Assembly: GCA_025362255.1 (NCBI GenBank)
Contig: JANYGY010000184.1
Coordinates: 1-21,293, forward strand
DNA length: 21,293 nt
From: Planctomycetales bacterium
Lineage (GTDB): Bacteria > Planctomycetota > UBA11346
Reading direction: 5' to 3'
Below, one piece after another: positions 7,948 to 15,423 of the stretch. The notes below the pieces were generated by a model. The model ran no database searches. It was not told where the DNA came from and worked only from the letters and a program-made list of their open reading frames with translations. Each line of letters begins with the position of its first letter. The first letter of the stretch is position 1. A program made the position numbers and the translations under genes.

Positions 7948-9299
7948 TCGCGGTCTCAAGCTGGCGGGCGATTGTGGGGCTGTCGGTACGTGAAGCGCTA
8001 CGTCAGCGGTTGTGGCTGCTTTTTGCGGCGGCAGCGGCGGCGGTGATGATCGTGGGCCTCAGCCTGGGGGCGGTCGACGGTCCCAATAAATTGAAACTCG
8101 CGGTGGTCGCGATCACCGCCGCGATCAGTTTCGTGGTGGTGCTGCTGGCGGTGCTGGTCGGATCAGGCCAAGTCCGTCGTGATCTCGATGCACGGGTTGC
8201 TTTTCTGCTGTTCGCCAAGCCGATGCCGCGTCTGGCCTATCTGCTAGGACGATGGACCGGCGTGCAGGTCATCCTGCTGGCCGGTATCATCACCTTATCG
8301 CTGGTCGGCACTGGGATGATCTGGGCGACCTTCAAGCAGGTGCCGGTGATCTTTGCCGTGACCGTGCCGGGTGAATGGGACGAGGTCAGTTCGCTGGGCG
8401 AAACCCTTCCGATCGCCGACGGCAACAATCGCAAAGCGCTTTCAGGTCAGCCCGGCAACGGCGTGCGCTGGACGTTGCATGGCCTGCCGACCGACGTCGC
8501 GGCTTATGCGGGCGGCGGTCTGGATTTGCTGCTGCGCTGTCAGGTGCGCAGTGTCGATTACGGTTTGAATGTCGAGGAATGCCTGGTTCAGGTCTCGGCT
8601 TCACCAGGCGACAAAACTTCGAAAAAGGCTGAAAAATCGGCCACCCCTCGGCTGCTCGCGATTGCTCCTGATTCGCCGTACGGCTTCGGTACCGATGGCG
8701 CGACCGATGGCGCGACCGCTGGCGATGGACAGGTGCTGATGCGGCATCGCGATCAGATCCGCAACGATTACACGGTCGATTACGCACGCCTCAAACTCAC
8801 CCGCGACAGCGTCAGCGCTGACGGAACCTCGGTGATCCAGATCACCCGGCTCGATTCACGGGCCCAGCTGATCGTGACCAAGACCAATTCGCTGAAGGTC
8901 GCCCGTCCGGGCGGTTCCCTCGCCGCCAACCTGATTCGCGGTGGCTTGGTGTTGCTGGCCTCGGCCGCGATGCTCACCGCCTGGACCTTGTTCATCGGCA
9001 GCATGTCGAATCTCGGCGTGACCCTGCTGGCTGGGCTGACGATGTTTTTCGCCGGCAACGCCTTGTGGACGATCCAAGACACGCTGGCGTACGAAACGTT
9101 GTCAGTGCCGGCCCAGCGGACTTTGCAATTGGCGCAACTGCTGTTGCCGGATTTCGAACGTTTCCAGGTCGCGGCCAATCTTGCTGCCGGGCAATCGATC
9201 ACCTGGTTTGCGGTGGTCAATGCGTGGCTCTATTTCGGGGCCTACACTGCGTTTTTCCTGGGCCTGGCCTGGGTCGCGCTCGTGCGCAAGGAGCTTTGA
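7944..9299 (+). CDS. ABC-2-type permease with large extracytoplasmic insertion
   Basis: The 451-residue protein is the membrane partner of the preceding ATPase. Hydrophobic segments are at about 23-43, 52-73 and 105-127, and again near the C-terminus at about 332-352, 356-376 and 420-446. Between the halves lies a soluble domain of about 200 residues, which includes an imperfect repeat of Gly-Ala-Thr-Asp. It reads as an extracytoplasmic domain inserted in a six-helix permease. The cytoplasmic stretch VRRDLDARVAFLLFAKPM between helices 2 and 3 is typical of these permeases. The cargo is unknown. The next gene starts one base after its stop, with AAGGAG inside the permease end as its ribosome-binding site. 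Confidence 0.85.
   Translation: MIAVSSWRAIVGLSVREALRQRLWLLFAAAAAAVMIVGLSLGAVDGPNKLKLAVVAITAAISFVVVLLAVLVGSGQVRRDLDARVAFLLFAKPMPRLAYLLGRWTGVQVILLAGIITLSLVGTGMIWATFKQVPVIFAVTVPGEWDEVSSLGETLPIADGNNRKALSGQPGNGVRWTLHGLPTDVAAYAGGGLDLLLRCQVRSVDYGLNVEECLVQVSASPGDKTSKKAEKSATPRLLAIAPDSPYGFGTDGATDGATAGDGQVLMRHRDQIRNDYTVDYARLKLTRDSVSADGTSVIQITRLDSRAQLIVTKTNSLKVARPGGSLAANLIRGGLVLLASAAMLTAWTLFIGSMSNLGVTLLAGLTMFFAGNALWTIQDTLAYETLSVPAQRTLQLAQLLLPDFERFQVAANLAAGQSITWFAVVNAWLYFGAYTAFFLGLAWVALVRKEL
8691..8726 (+). repeat. 12-base tandem repeat inside the permease gene
   Basis: Two exact copies of ACCGATGGCGCG (8691-8702 and 8703-8714) are followed by a diverged third copy (8715-8726). The unit is a multiple of three, so it adds Thr-Asp-Gly-Ala blocks in the soluble loop without shifting the frame. 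Confidence 0.8.
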
Positions 9300-9300
9300 G

Positions 9301-10368
9301 ATGAAGTCGCGTACGTGTCTGGTGTTGGGTATCGGATGTCTCTTGGCGGCCCAGGCGGTGGCATCGTGGTGGTGCGTGCCGCAACGTGGCGAGTTGACTC
9401 CGAATCGTGATGTCTACGAAGCACTGACCCCAGGTGAATTGGCCGGCACCTTGATGCTCGGCGGTTTTCGCGGGCTGGCTTGTGACCTGTTGTGGTTGCG
9501 CGCCGACTCGGCGAAGACCAATGGCCGGTTCTATGAATCGGTGGCCCTGTTCGAGGCAATAAGCCGCATTCAACCACGGTTTGAGCAGCCCTGGCAATTC
9601 ATGGCCTGGGATCTGGCCTATAATCTCAGTCACGAAGTCGAAGACCGCGACGCCAAGTGGTCGTGGGTCATCGCCGGGATCGACACCAACATTCGCGGGG
9701 TGGTGCGCAACCCGCAGAGCGAACGTCTGCTGCGCCATCTGGCCTGGTTGTTCCACCACAAAGGCGACCTGTTCCACGACAAGATCGAAAGCGTTGCGTG
9801 GGCCTCGCGGCTCAATCCGCTGTTCGCGGAAATCAATGCCCGCAGCCTGCCGGGCTTCCATGTCGAGCTGCTGCCCGAGGGCACCGGGCTGAGCAATTTC
9901 ACCTTGTCAGCACGCTTGTATCAAGCCTGCGTCGCCCTGACTGACGGCAATACCGACGGAAAAAACAAGCTCACCGCGCAATTCGTGCGGCGCATGGTGC
10001 CGCTGGGCCTGGAAAGCGATGGCAACCTCAAGCGCAATCAGAGTCGCCATCTCGAAGCCTTGAAGCGCTACCTGGACGCGTTGCAGGCCTGGGAGCCGGT
10101 GATCGCGTGGGGCAACGCCCCAGGAGCGAATCCCAGCGATGCCAATCAGCGATCAGTCACTCGGGAAAGCGTTGAACGCAACGAAGGACGTCTGCGGCGC
10201 AAAGCCGCTCAATTTTGTTACGATCTGGCACCTGACAACGACACCGGTGAAAAAACCGCGCAGGCCATCTTGGCCCGCAACTGGAGCGAGGCGTTGCGCC
10301 ATCTACAGCGTCCGGGTTGGAAACTGGTCGCCTCAAGCGCCCGCATCCGGTGGCTCGACGAACCTTGA
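9301..10368 (+). CDS. uncharacterised anchored or secreted helical (TPR-like) protein of the ABC operon
   Basis: The 355-residue product starts with a short positively charged end and a hydrophobic segment (about 6-22), either a signal peptide or an N-terminal anchor, so most of it lies outside the cytoplasm. The rest is helical and rich in Trp and Leu, with stretches such as YESVALFEAISRIQPRF and PWQFMAWDLAYNLS that resemble tetratricopeptide packing, though no clean repeat period is seen. I do not recognise a catalytic motif. The start at 9301 is fixed by AAGGAG and by the one-base gap from the permease stop. The tight linkage suggests a third component of the ABC system, perhaps an extracytoplasmic partner. 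Its stop overlaps the ribF start by one base (TGATG). Confidence 0.75.
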   Translation: MKSRTCLVLGIGCLLAAQAVASWWCVPQRGELTPNRDVYEALTPGELAGTLMLGGFRGLACDLLWLRADSAKTNGRFYESVALFEAISRIQPRFEQPWQFMAWDLAYNLSHEVEDRDAKWSWVIAGIDTNIRGVVRNPQSERLLRHLAWLFHHKGDLFHDKIESVAWASRLNPLFAEINARSLPGFHVELLPEGTGLSNFTLSARLYQACVALTDGNTDGKNKLTAQFVRRMVPLGLESDGNLKRNQSRHLEALKRYLDALQAWEPVIAWGNAPGANPSDANQRSVTRESVERNEGRLRRKAAQFCYDLAPDNDTGEKTAQAILARNWSEALRHLQRPGWKLVASSARIRWLDEP

Positions 10369-11279
10369 TGAACGTCCTCTGCCTGGGCAAATTCGACGCC
10401 CTGCACCGTGGTCATCAAGCGCTGGCGGCGCACGCGGCGCGGATGTGCCCGCCGGGTGGCCAGGTACGTCTGCTGCATTTTAGCGGCATGGCTGAGGCCC
10501 TCGGCTGGCCGGCACGTTTGCCGTTGGTCGCGCCCGCAGATCGGCAACGCATTCTCTCCCGGTGGCCAGCGACTCCGACCGAGATCGAGTTGCCATTCGC
10601 AGCTATTCGCGATCTCGATGCCAGCGGATTCTTGAGCCTGATCCGCGAGCGATTTGCCGCCACGGCGATCGTCATCGGCGAGGATTTTCGTGGTGGTCGC
10701 GGGCGCAGCGCCGACGCCGCTGCGTTTGCCAGCGCCGGCGTCGCGATCGGAGTCGAGGTGGCCACCGTACCCGCCGTGGCGGATCAGGGCGGAGTCGTTT
10801 CGAGCACCCGGGTACGCGCCGCCTTGGCGGTCGGCGATCTCCCGGCCGTCGCCAGCCTCCTCGGGCGCAATCAGCGAGTGCTCGGCGTAGTCGAACGAGG
10901 TGACGGCCGCGGCCACCGCATCGGCATTCCCACTGCCAATCTTGGCCAGCGAACTAACCAAGAGCCCGGCAACGGCGTGTATGCCGGCTGGGCTTACATG
11001 GGTGGAGCCGGCACCAGGGGGATCGCCGCAGCCATCAACATCGGCCACGTACCCACCGCTGGCGGGGGGCGAAAACTGACGGTCGAAGCCCACCTCATCG
11101 ACTGGCAAGGCGACTGCTACGGCGCCCATCTGAGTCTCGAACTGGTCCATCGCCTGCGCGACGAACAGACGTTCGCCAACTTCCCCGACCTCGTCGCGCA
11201 CATCCAGCGCGACATCGCAAAGGCTAAAAAAATACTGAGGGGGGAATTCCTGATCGAACAGGAGGCATCAGAGATGTGA
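10368..11279 (+). CDS. ribF: bifunctional riboflavin kinase/FMN adenylyltransferase
   Basis: The 303-residue enzyme makes FMN and then FAD from riboflavin. The N-terminal adenylyltransferase domain has LGKFDALHRGHQAL with the HxGH nucleotide-binding motif at 13-16 and SSTRVR at 145-150. The C-terminal flavokinase domain (about 168-295) shows GHRIGIPTANLG, with PTAN at 188-191. It also shows PGNGVYAGW, INIGHVPT and the predicted catalytic Glu240 in VEAHLIDW. The order and length match full RibF proteins. The ATG overlaps the previous stop by one base, so translation is coupled to the ABC operon, an uncommon place for this housekeeping gene. In many bacteria it follows truB or rpsO instead. The extreme C-terminus after KKIL is short and not conserved. 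Confidence 0.92.
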   Translation: MNVLCLGKFDALHRGHQALAAHAARMCPPGGQVRLLHFSGMAEALGWPARLPLVAPADRQRILSRWPATPTEIELPFAAIRDLDASGFLSLIRERFAATAIVIGEDFRGGRGRSADAAAFASAGVAIGVEVATVPAVADQGGVVSSTRVRAALAVGDLPAVASLLGRNQRVLGVVERGDGRGHRIGIPTANLGQRTNQEPGNGVYAGWAYMGGAGTRGIAAAINIGHVPTAGGGRKLTVEAHLIDWQGDCYGAHLSLELVHRLRDEQTFANFPDLVAHIQRDIAKAKKILRGEFLIEQEASEM

Positions 11280-11295
11280 GGGGAAGAACAGGAGG

Positions 11296-11376
11296 TCGCA
11301 GAGACCGCAGAGACCACAGAGACCGCAGAAACCGCAGATACCGCAAAGTCCGCAGAGATCGCAGAGATCACAGAAG
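11296..11376 (+). repeat. nine tandem copies of a 9-base unit
   Basis: Nine consecutive nine-base units follow the pattern (C/T)CGCAGAGA with a few substitutions, running without gaps over 81 bases. One strand is almost all purine plus C. It begins 17 bases after the ribF stop and lies in the gap before the sigma factor gene. It has no stop-free role that I can see in the direction of the neighbours. The period of nine is clear; any function is unknown. Confidence 0.85.
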
Positions 11377-11519
11377 AATAAGCAGGCTAGAGGTTCAAGC
11401 TGATCACAGCTCTAAAGCGATTAAATTCGCCTCCTGTCCTCCTCTCCCTCTCCTCACCCTCTTGTTTTCGGGTCGGTGGTCGGTTGTAAGGTCGGCGGCA
11501 GCGCTGCGTCATCGTGTTC

Positions 11520-12134
11520 ATGGCTACCCTCGCTTTCCCATCTCGGTATATGTGGCCGACTGTGAATGACGCGATTCCTGTCAGCTCTACGGAAGATCGT
11601 TCGCCCGCTGCCGCTTCGATGGATGCGGCAGCGACGCTGTTGATCCATGAGGAGCAAGCCCTGCGGCGGACGATCGCACGCTACGTCAAGCATGCGACGA
11701 TCGTCGATGACTTGTTCCAGGAAATCAGCCTCAAGGTCATGCGGCGGATCGACTCGGTGCGTGATCCCCAGGCTCTCCGTGGCTGGTTGTTCCAGCTCGC
11801 GCGCAATGCCTGCCTCGATTGGCTGCGCGCGCCCGAGCGGCGGACGACCATTCCGAGCGAACACCTCGCGCAACGTGATGCCGTTGGTGATCTCGGGCGC
11901 AATCCAGCCGATAAATTCATGGCCAACGAGCGCATCGCAGCGGTGCAACGGGCGTTGAAGGAACTGCCAGAGAGCCAGCGTGAAGTCTTACGTCTGCGGG
12001 TCGATGAAGGCCTGGATCACGAAGCCATCGCGCTGCGTCTCGGCATCAGTCGTCAAGCCGTCGAGGTCCGCCTGTGCCGTGGCCGGGCGCGCCTCAAAGA
12101 ACAACTCGAAGATATCATCCAAGGTGATCTGTGA
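11520..12134 (+). CDS. ECF-type RNA polymerase sigma factor
   Basis: The protein of about 204 residues has a sigma region 2, seen as IARYVKHATIVDDLFQEISL and then LRGWLFQLARNACLDWLR. Its region 4 is seen as ALKELPESQREVLRLRV followed by the helix-turn-helix in HEAIALRLGISRQAVEVRL. Region 3 is missing, as is normal for extracytoplasmic-function sigma factors. It directs polymerase to a small regulon in response to a signal held by its anti-sigma partner. Candidate starts are GTG 11514, ATG 11520 and ATG 11550; none has a clear ribosome-binding site, so the N-terminal end is uncertain. The last bases overlap the start of the next gene (GTGA). Confidence 0.9.
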   Translation: MATLAFPSRYMWPTVNDAIPVSSTEDRSPAAASMDAAATLLIHEEQALRRTIARYVKHATIVDDLFQEISLKVMRRIDSVRDPQALRGWLFQLARNACLDWLRAPERRTTIPSEHLAQRDAVGDLGRNPADKFMANERIAAVQRALKELPESQREVLRLRVDEGLDHEAIALRLGISRQAVEVRLCRGRARLKEQLEDIIQGDL

Positions 12135-12712
12135 GTCCGGCATCGACGCATCTCAATCTTAAATTGAGGTGCGAGCTGAGCTGTGACGAGGTCGAAGCCT
12201 TGCTGCCCCTGATTGCCGATGGGGGAGCTGCTGGCGCTCCTGAACAGAACAACGATCCCGCACTGTTTGCCCACCTGGCCACATGCGATCGGTGCCAAGC
12301 CAGTTTGGCGGCTTATGATCTGATCGACGTTGCCTTGGTTCAGAGCGTCACGGTAAAACCAGCCAGCGTGCGTGTTCTTCGCCCACGTTGGGCGAGGCCC
12401 GCACCTCTTGCGGCAGCGCTTGCTGCAACGCTGATGCTCAGCGGCGGATGGCTAACCCTGGGGACCACGACTCGTCCATCGCCCCCCACGGTCGCTGCTC
12501 GCTCGATGCCGATACCTGGGCCAGTTACGGTCGCCGCTGCTTCACCCCCCACGATCGACATCGAGATCGTGACCATGCCCGGCTCGACTGCCGCGCATCC
12601 CCATTATCTCATCCGCCGGGGCGAACAGGTGATGCTGGTCTCGCCACCGAGCATTCAGGCAGAGGCTCCCTCGTCGGCGCGCCAGGCGTCGTATTCGCCC
12701 AACCGGTATTGA
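12131..12712 (+). CDS. zinc-finger, single-pass anti-sigma factor
   Basis: The 193-residue protein carries the zf-HC2 anti-sigma pattern His48-x3-Cys52-x2-Cys55 (HLATCDRC), preceded by Cys18. One transmembrane helix follows at about 92-112, then an extracytoplasmic region of about 80 residues rich in Pro, Ala and Thr, with no recognised domain. It should bind the preceding sigma factor on the cytoplasmic side and release it on an envelope or redox cue. The GTG start at 12131 overlaps the sigma stop by four bases, so the pair is translationally coupled. A hairpin terminator follows at 12727. The role is inferred from motif plus position; the signal sensed is unknown. Confidence 0.85.
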   Translation: MSPASTHLNLKLRCELSCDEVEALLPLIADGGAAGAPEQNNDPALFAHLATCDRCQASLAAYDLIDVALVQSVTVKPASVRVLRPRWARPAPLAAALAATLMLSGGWLTLGTTTRPSPPTVAARSMPIPGPVTVAAASPPTIDIEIVTMPGSTAAHPHYLIRRGEQVMLVSPPSIQAEAPSSARQASYSPNRY

Positions 12713-12726
12713 TCAGACCGGCCCCG

Positions 12727-12756
12727 GCTGGGTGCGCGTCGGTACCCAGCAATTTT
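12727..12756 (+). terminator. intrinsic terminator after the sigma/anti-sigma pair
   Basis: GCTGGGT (12727-12733) pairs perfectly with ACCCAGC (12744-12750) around a 10-base loop and is followed by AATTTT. The T run is short, so strength is probably moderate. It lies 15 bases past the anti-sigma stop. Confidence 0.6.
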
Positions 12757-12879
12757 CCCGACCGGCGTTTGCCCGACTGCGATTTTCCCTCACGCGCGTT
12801 GTGTTTGCGGTGGGCGATTGAAACTCCTGCCCTTTTAACCGGCTTCTAGCCGCAGAGCAGCGTACGCGCGGGACATGAC

Positions 12880-15423
12880 ATGGGATTTCTCGGATTTGGT
12901 CGACCAAAGTGGAAGCATCGCGAGGTCGAGGTGCGCCTCGCTGCGATTGGCAGTTTGGCCGATGGCAGCCAAGGCATCTTCGTAGAGATCGTGCGCACGG
13001 ATGCGGATCCGCGCGTGCGGGCCGCCGCGGCGTTGCGCATCACCGACATCCCACGCTTGGTCGAGTTGCAGAAATTCGCAGATCCGGCGGTCAAACGCAT
13101 TGCTACCGAACGTTTATCCGGAGTCGCTGACCAGTGGTTGCGCGTCAAGCCGTTGGCCGAGTGCCAGCCATTCCTCGATCACATCACAGATCAGAAGACG
13201 CTCGCTGAGCTGAGTGTGCAGGCCAAGGACGCCGGCGTGCGCGCGGCAGCTTTCGCCCGTTTCACCGCGCAAAAAGACCTCAGCCCGGCGCTGCTGACCT
13301 TGGTCGCGATCCAGGATGCCACCGGCGATCTGGCGCAACAGGCGCTGACGCGGATCGACAAACGCGCGCTGCTGAAAGACATTTCGCGTAAGGCCAAAGT
13401 TGAGTCGGTGCGCAGTGCCGCCATCGCGCGCAGCGAGGCGCTCGGGCGCGAGGCTGACAAACCGACGGCTGAACAACTGCGTCAGGTCCGCCGCAAGGCC
13501 CTTGCCCCGCTGCTGGACCAGGCGCTCCGGCTCGCGGTCTCGACCGATTGGCCGCGGGCGACGGCTGGCTTCGTATCGTTGACCTCGGCGTGGACCAGCG
13601 CCTGCGACACCATGCCGCTGGATGATGAGACCACCGCCCTGGTCGCCCGCTTCAACCGCGCGCGCACCGATTTCATCGTCAGGCGGGATGCCGAACACCA
13701 GCGGCTCGAACAGGTCGGCACCGCGCGCACGCAGTATCTCGCCGCGCTCGCCGAGCAGGTGCAGTTCGACCCCAACAACGCCATGGCTCAGCGTCAGGAT
13801 GCGTTGCTGCGCTGGTCGGCGCTGGGCGATCTGCCGGCGGACGTGTTCCTGCCTCTGCAATCGCGCTTTGATAGTGAACTGTCGCGTCTGCACCCGGCAC
13901 CGTTGCCTTTTTCCGAAACGTCTGATTCCACGCCCTCAGCAGCAAGGACCGCAAAGCCCCCGGTGATCCTGTCGCCCGAGGCCGAAGCACGACTGCTGGC
14001 GATCTCAGAGCAGGCCGAGGGGCTCCTCACCGGTGGTCGTGAAGCCAAATTCACGTTCCAGAATCTGCACAAGGAATGGTCGAAATTGGCAGTCGATCTC
14101 GCTGATTCGGATCCTCGGCGGAAACGCTTCATTGATGCTTACGCGGCGTGGAAGACGGTCGGCAAGGATCGTCGCGAACAGCGCGACGATCAGACTCAAG
14201 AGCGCCTGTCCACGATGCGCACTCTGATCGCCGAGGCCCAGACCCTAGCCACTGCCGCTGAGGCATTCGGCGGGGTTCCCGATGCGCAGGCGGTCGCCCC
14301 CCACGCGGCGGCCTGCAAGGAACTGCAAGCCCGCTGGAAGGCGGTTGGCCCAGTGCGATTCGAATTATCGCAGCCGCTGCGTGAGCAGTTCCGCGCGGCG
14401 ATCGATCAGGCATTCGCGCCGGTCAATGCCACTCGCGAAGCCGAAGACTGGGAACGTTTTTCGCATTTGGCCCACGCCGAAGAGCTGGTCACCAAAGTGC
14501 TCTCCCTGGCCAAGCTGACCGACTTGTCAGTGGTCTCTGCAGCGGTCAAGCAGGTGCACATCTCCTGGAAGCAACTCGGGCCATTGCCGCGCGAAAAGGG
14601 CCAGGAGGTCTGGACGCGGTTCAAGGTTGCCTGTGATACCCAATTCGAGCGTTGCCGGCCCTATTTCGCCGAACTGGATGCCTCGCGGGCAACCAATCTG
14701 GTGACCAAACAGGCGTTGCTCGCCGAGTTTCAGAATCTTTCCAGCGAGCAGACCCAGACCGTCGGCATTACGGGTAGCCCGGCGGATCAAATGGCCAAGC
14801 GCACCGCCCACGAACGGATCAAGGCGATCCAGGCCGAGTGGAAATCGATCGGGCCGGTACCGCGTGAAGCCGACGGCGATCTGTGGCGCGCGTGGCGTGA
14901 TGTCTGCGATGCGTATTTCGCCAAGCACCGCGAACACCTGTCGGTGCGCAACGCCGAGCACGGCGAGAACCTCACCCGCAAACTCGGGTTGATCGTCGCT
15001 GTCGAAGATCTCGCTAGCCAGGCTGAGGGGGGTCGCGCCGCGCCCTCGGTGATGAACGAGATCAAGCGCCTGCAACAATCCTGGAAATCCGTTGGCCATG
15101 TGCCTAAGGACCAGGCCGACAGCGTGTGGGACAAATGGCGTACGGCCTGCGACCGGGTGTACGCCGCGCTCAAGCCGCACCTGGCCGAACTCGATGCCCA
15201 GCGCGCTGAGAACCTGACGAAGAAAGAAGCGATCATCGCCGAGGTCGAAGAACTCGCCCAGCATGAGAATGCCCATTGGTTCAAGGACGATGTGCGCGGA
15301 TTGATGGACCGTTGGCGCACCATCGGCCATATTCCGCGCGAACAGATAGATGTGGTCAACGATCGCTTCCACGCCGCCTGCGACCGCGTGCTCGCCAAAG
15401 AAGCGCCAAGCACCTCGACGTGA
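12880..15423 (+). CDS. large HEAT-like/DUF349 repeat protein
   Basis: The 847-residue protein has an N-terminal alpha-helical part of about 200 residues with HEAT-like features (for example PRVRAAAALRITDIPRLVEL). A long charged helical middle follows, then a C-terminal array of DUF349 repeats. Five clear repeats start at about residues 486, 563, 654, 735 and 812, each opening with W(K/R)xxG(P/H)(V/L/I)P or a close form and continuing to a conserved Cys-Asp in an AACD-like helix. An earlier weak copy is near 400. DUF349 proteins are predicted to be coiled, elongated and cytoplasmic; their function is unknown. There is no signal peptide or membrane helix. The MFS gene starts on the stop codon (GTGA overlap), so the two are co-expressed. 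Confidence 0.88.
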   Translation: MGFLGFGRPKWKHREVEVRLAAIGSLADGSQGIFVEIVRTDADPRVRAAAALRITDIPRLVELQKFADPAVKRIATERLSGVADQWLRVKPLAECQPFLDHITDQKTLAELSVQAKDAGVRAAAFARFTAQKDLSPALLTLVAIQDATGDLAQQALTRIDKRALLKDISRKAKVESVRSAAIARSEALGREADKPTAEQLRQVRRKALAPLLDQALRLAVSTDWPRATAGFVSLTSAWTSACDTMPLDDETTALVARFNRARTDFIVRRDAEHQRLEQVGTARTQYLAALAEQVQFDPNNAMAQRQDALLRWSALGDLPADVFLPLQSRFDSELSRLHPAPLPFSETSDSTPSAARTAKPPVILSPEAEARLLAISEQAEGLLTGGREAKFTFQNLHKEWSKLAVDLADSDPRRKRFIDAYAAWKTVGKDRREQRDDQTQERLSTMRTLIAEAQTLATAAEAFGGVPDAQAVAPHAAACKELQARWKAVGPVRFELSQPLREQFRAAIDQAFAPVNATREAEDWERFSHLAHAEELVTKVLSLAKLTDLSVVSAAVKQVHISWKQLGPLPREKGQEVWTRFKVACDTQFERCRPYFAELDASRATNLVTKQALLAEFQNLSSEQTQTVGITGSPADQMAKRTAHERIKAIQAEWKSIGPVPREADGDLWRAWRDVCDAYFAKHREHLSVRNAEHGENLTRKLGLIVAVEDLASQAEGGRAAPSVMNEIKRLQQSWKSVGHVPKDQADSVWDKWRTACDRVYAALKPHLAELDAQRAENLTKKEAIIAEVEELAQHENAHWFKDDVRGLMDRWRTIGHIPREQIDVVNDRFHAACDRVLAKEAPSTST

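Noticed and set aside
7018..7959. Long minus-strand open frame opposite the ABC ATPase
   Set aside because: It mirrors a well-supported gene; GC-rich coding DNA often leaves its antisense strand open.
13114..13893. Minus-strand open frame opposite the DUF349 gene
   Set aside because: No family signature, and the plus strand carries clear HEAT-like coding sequence.
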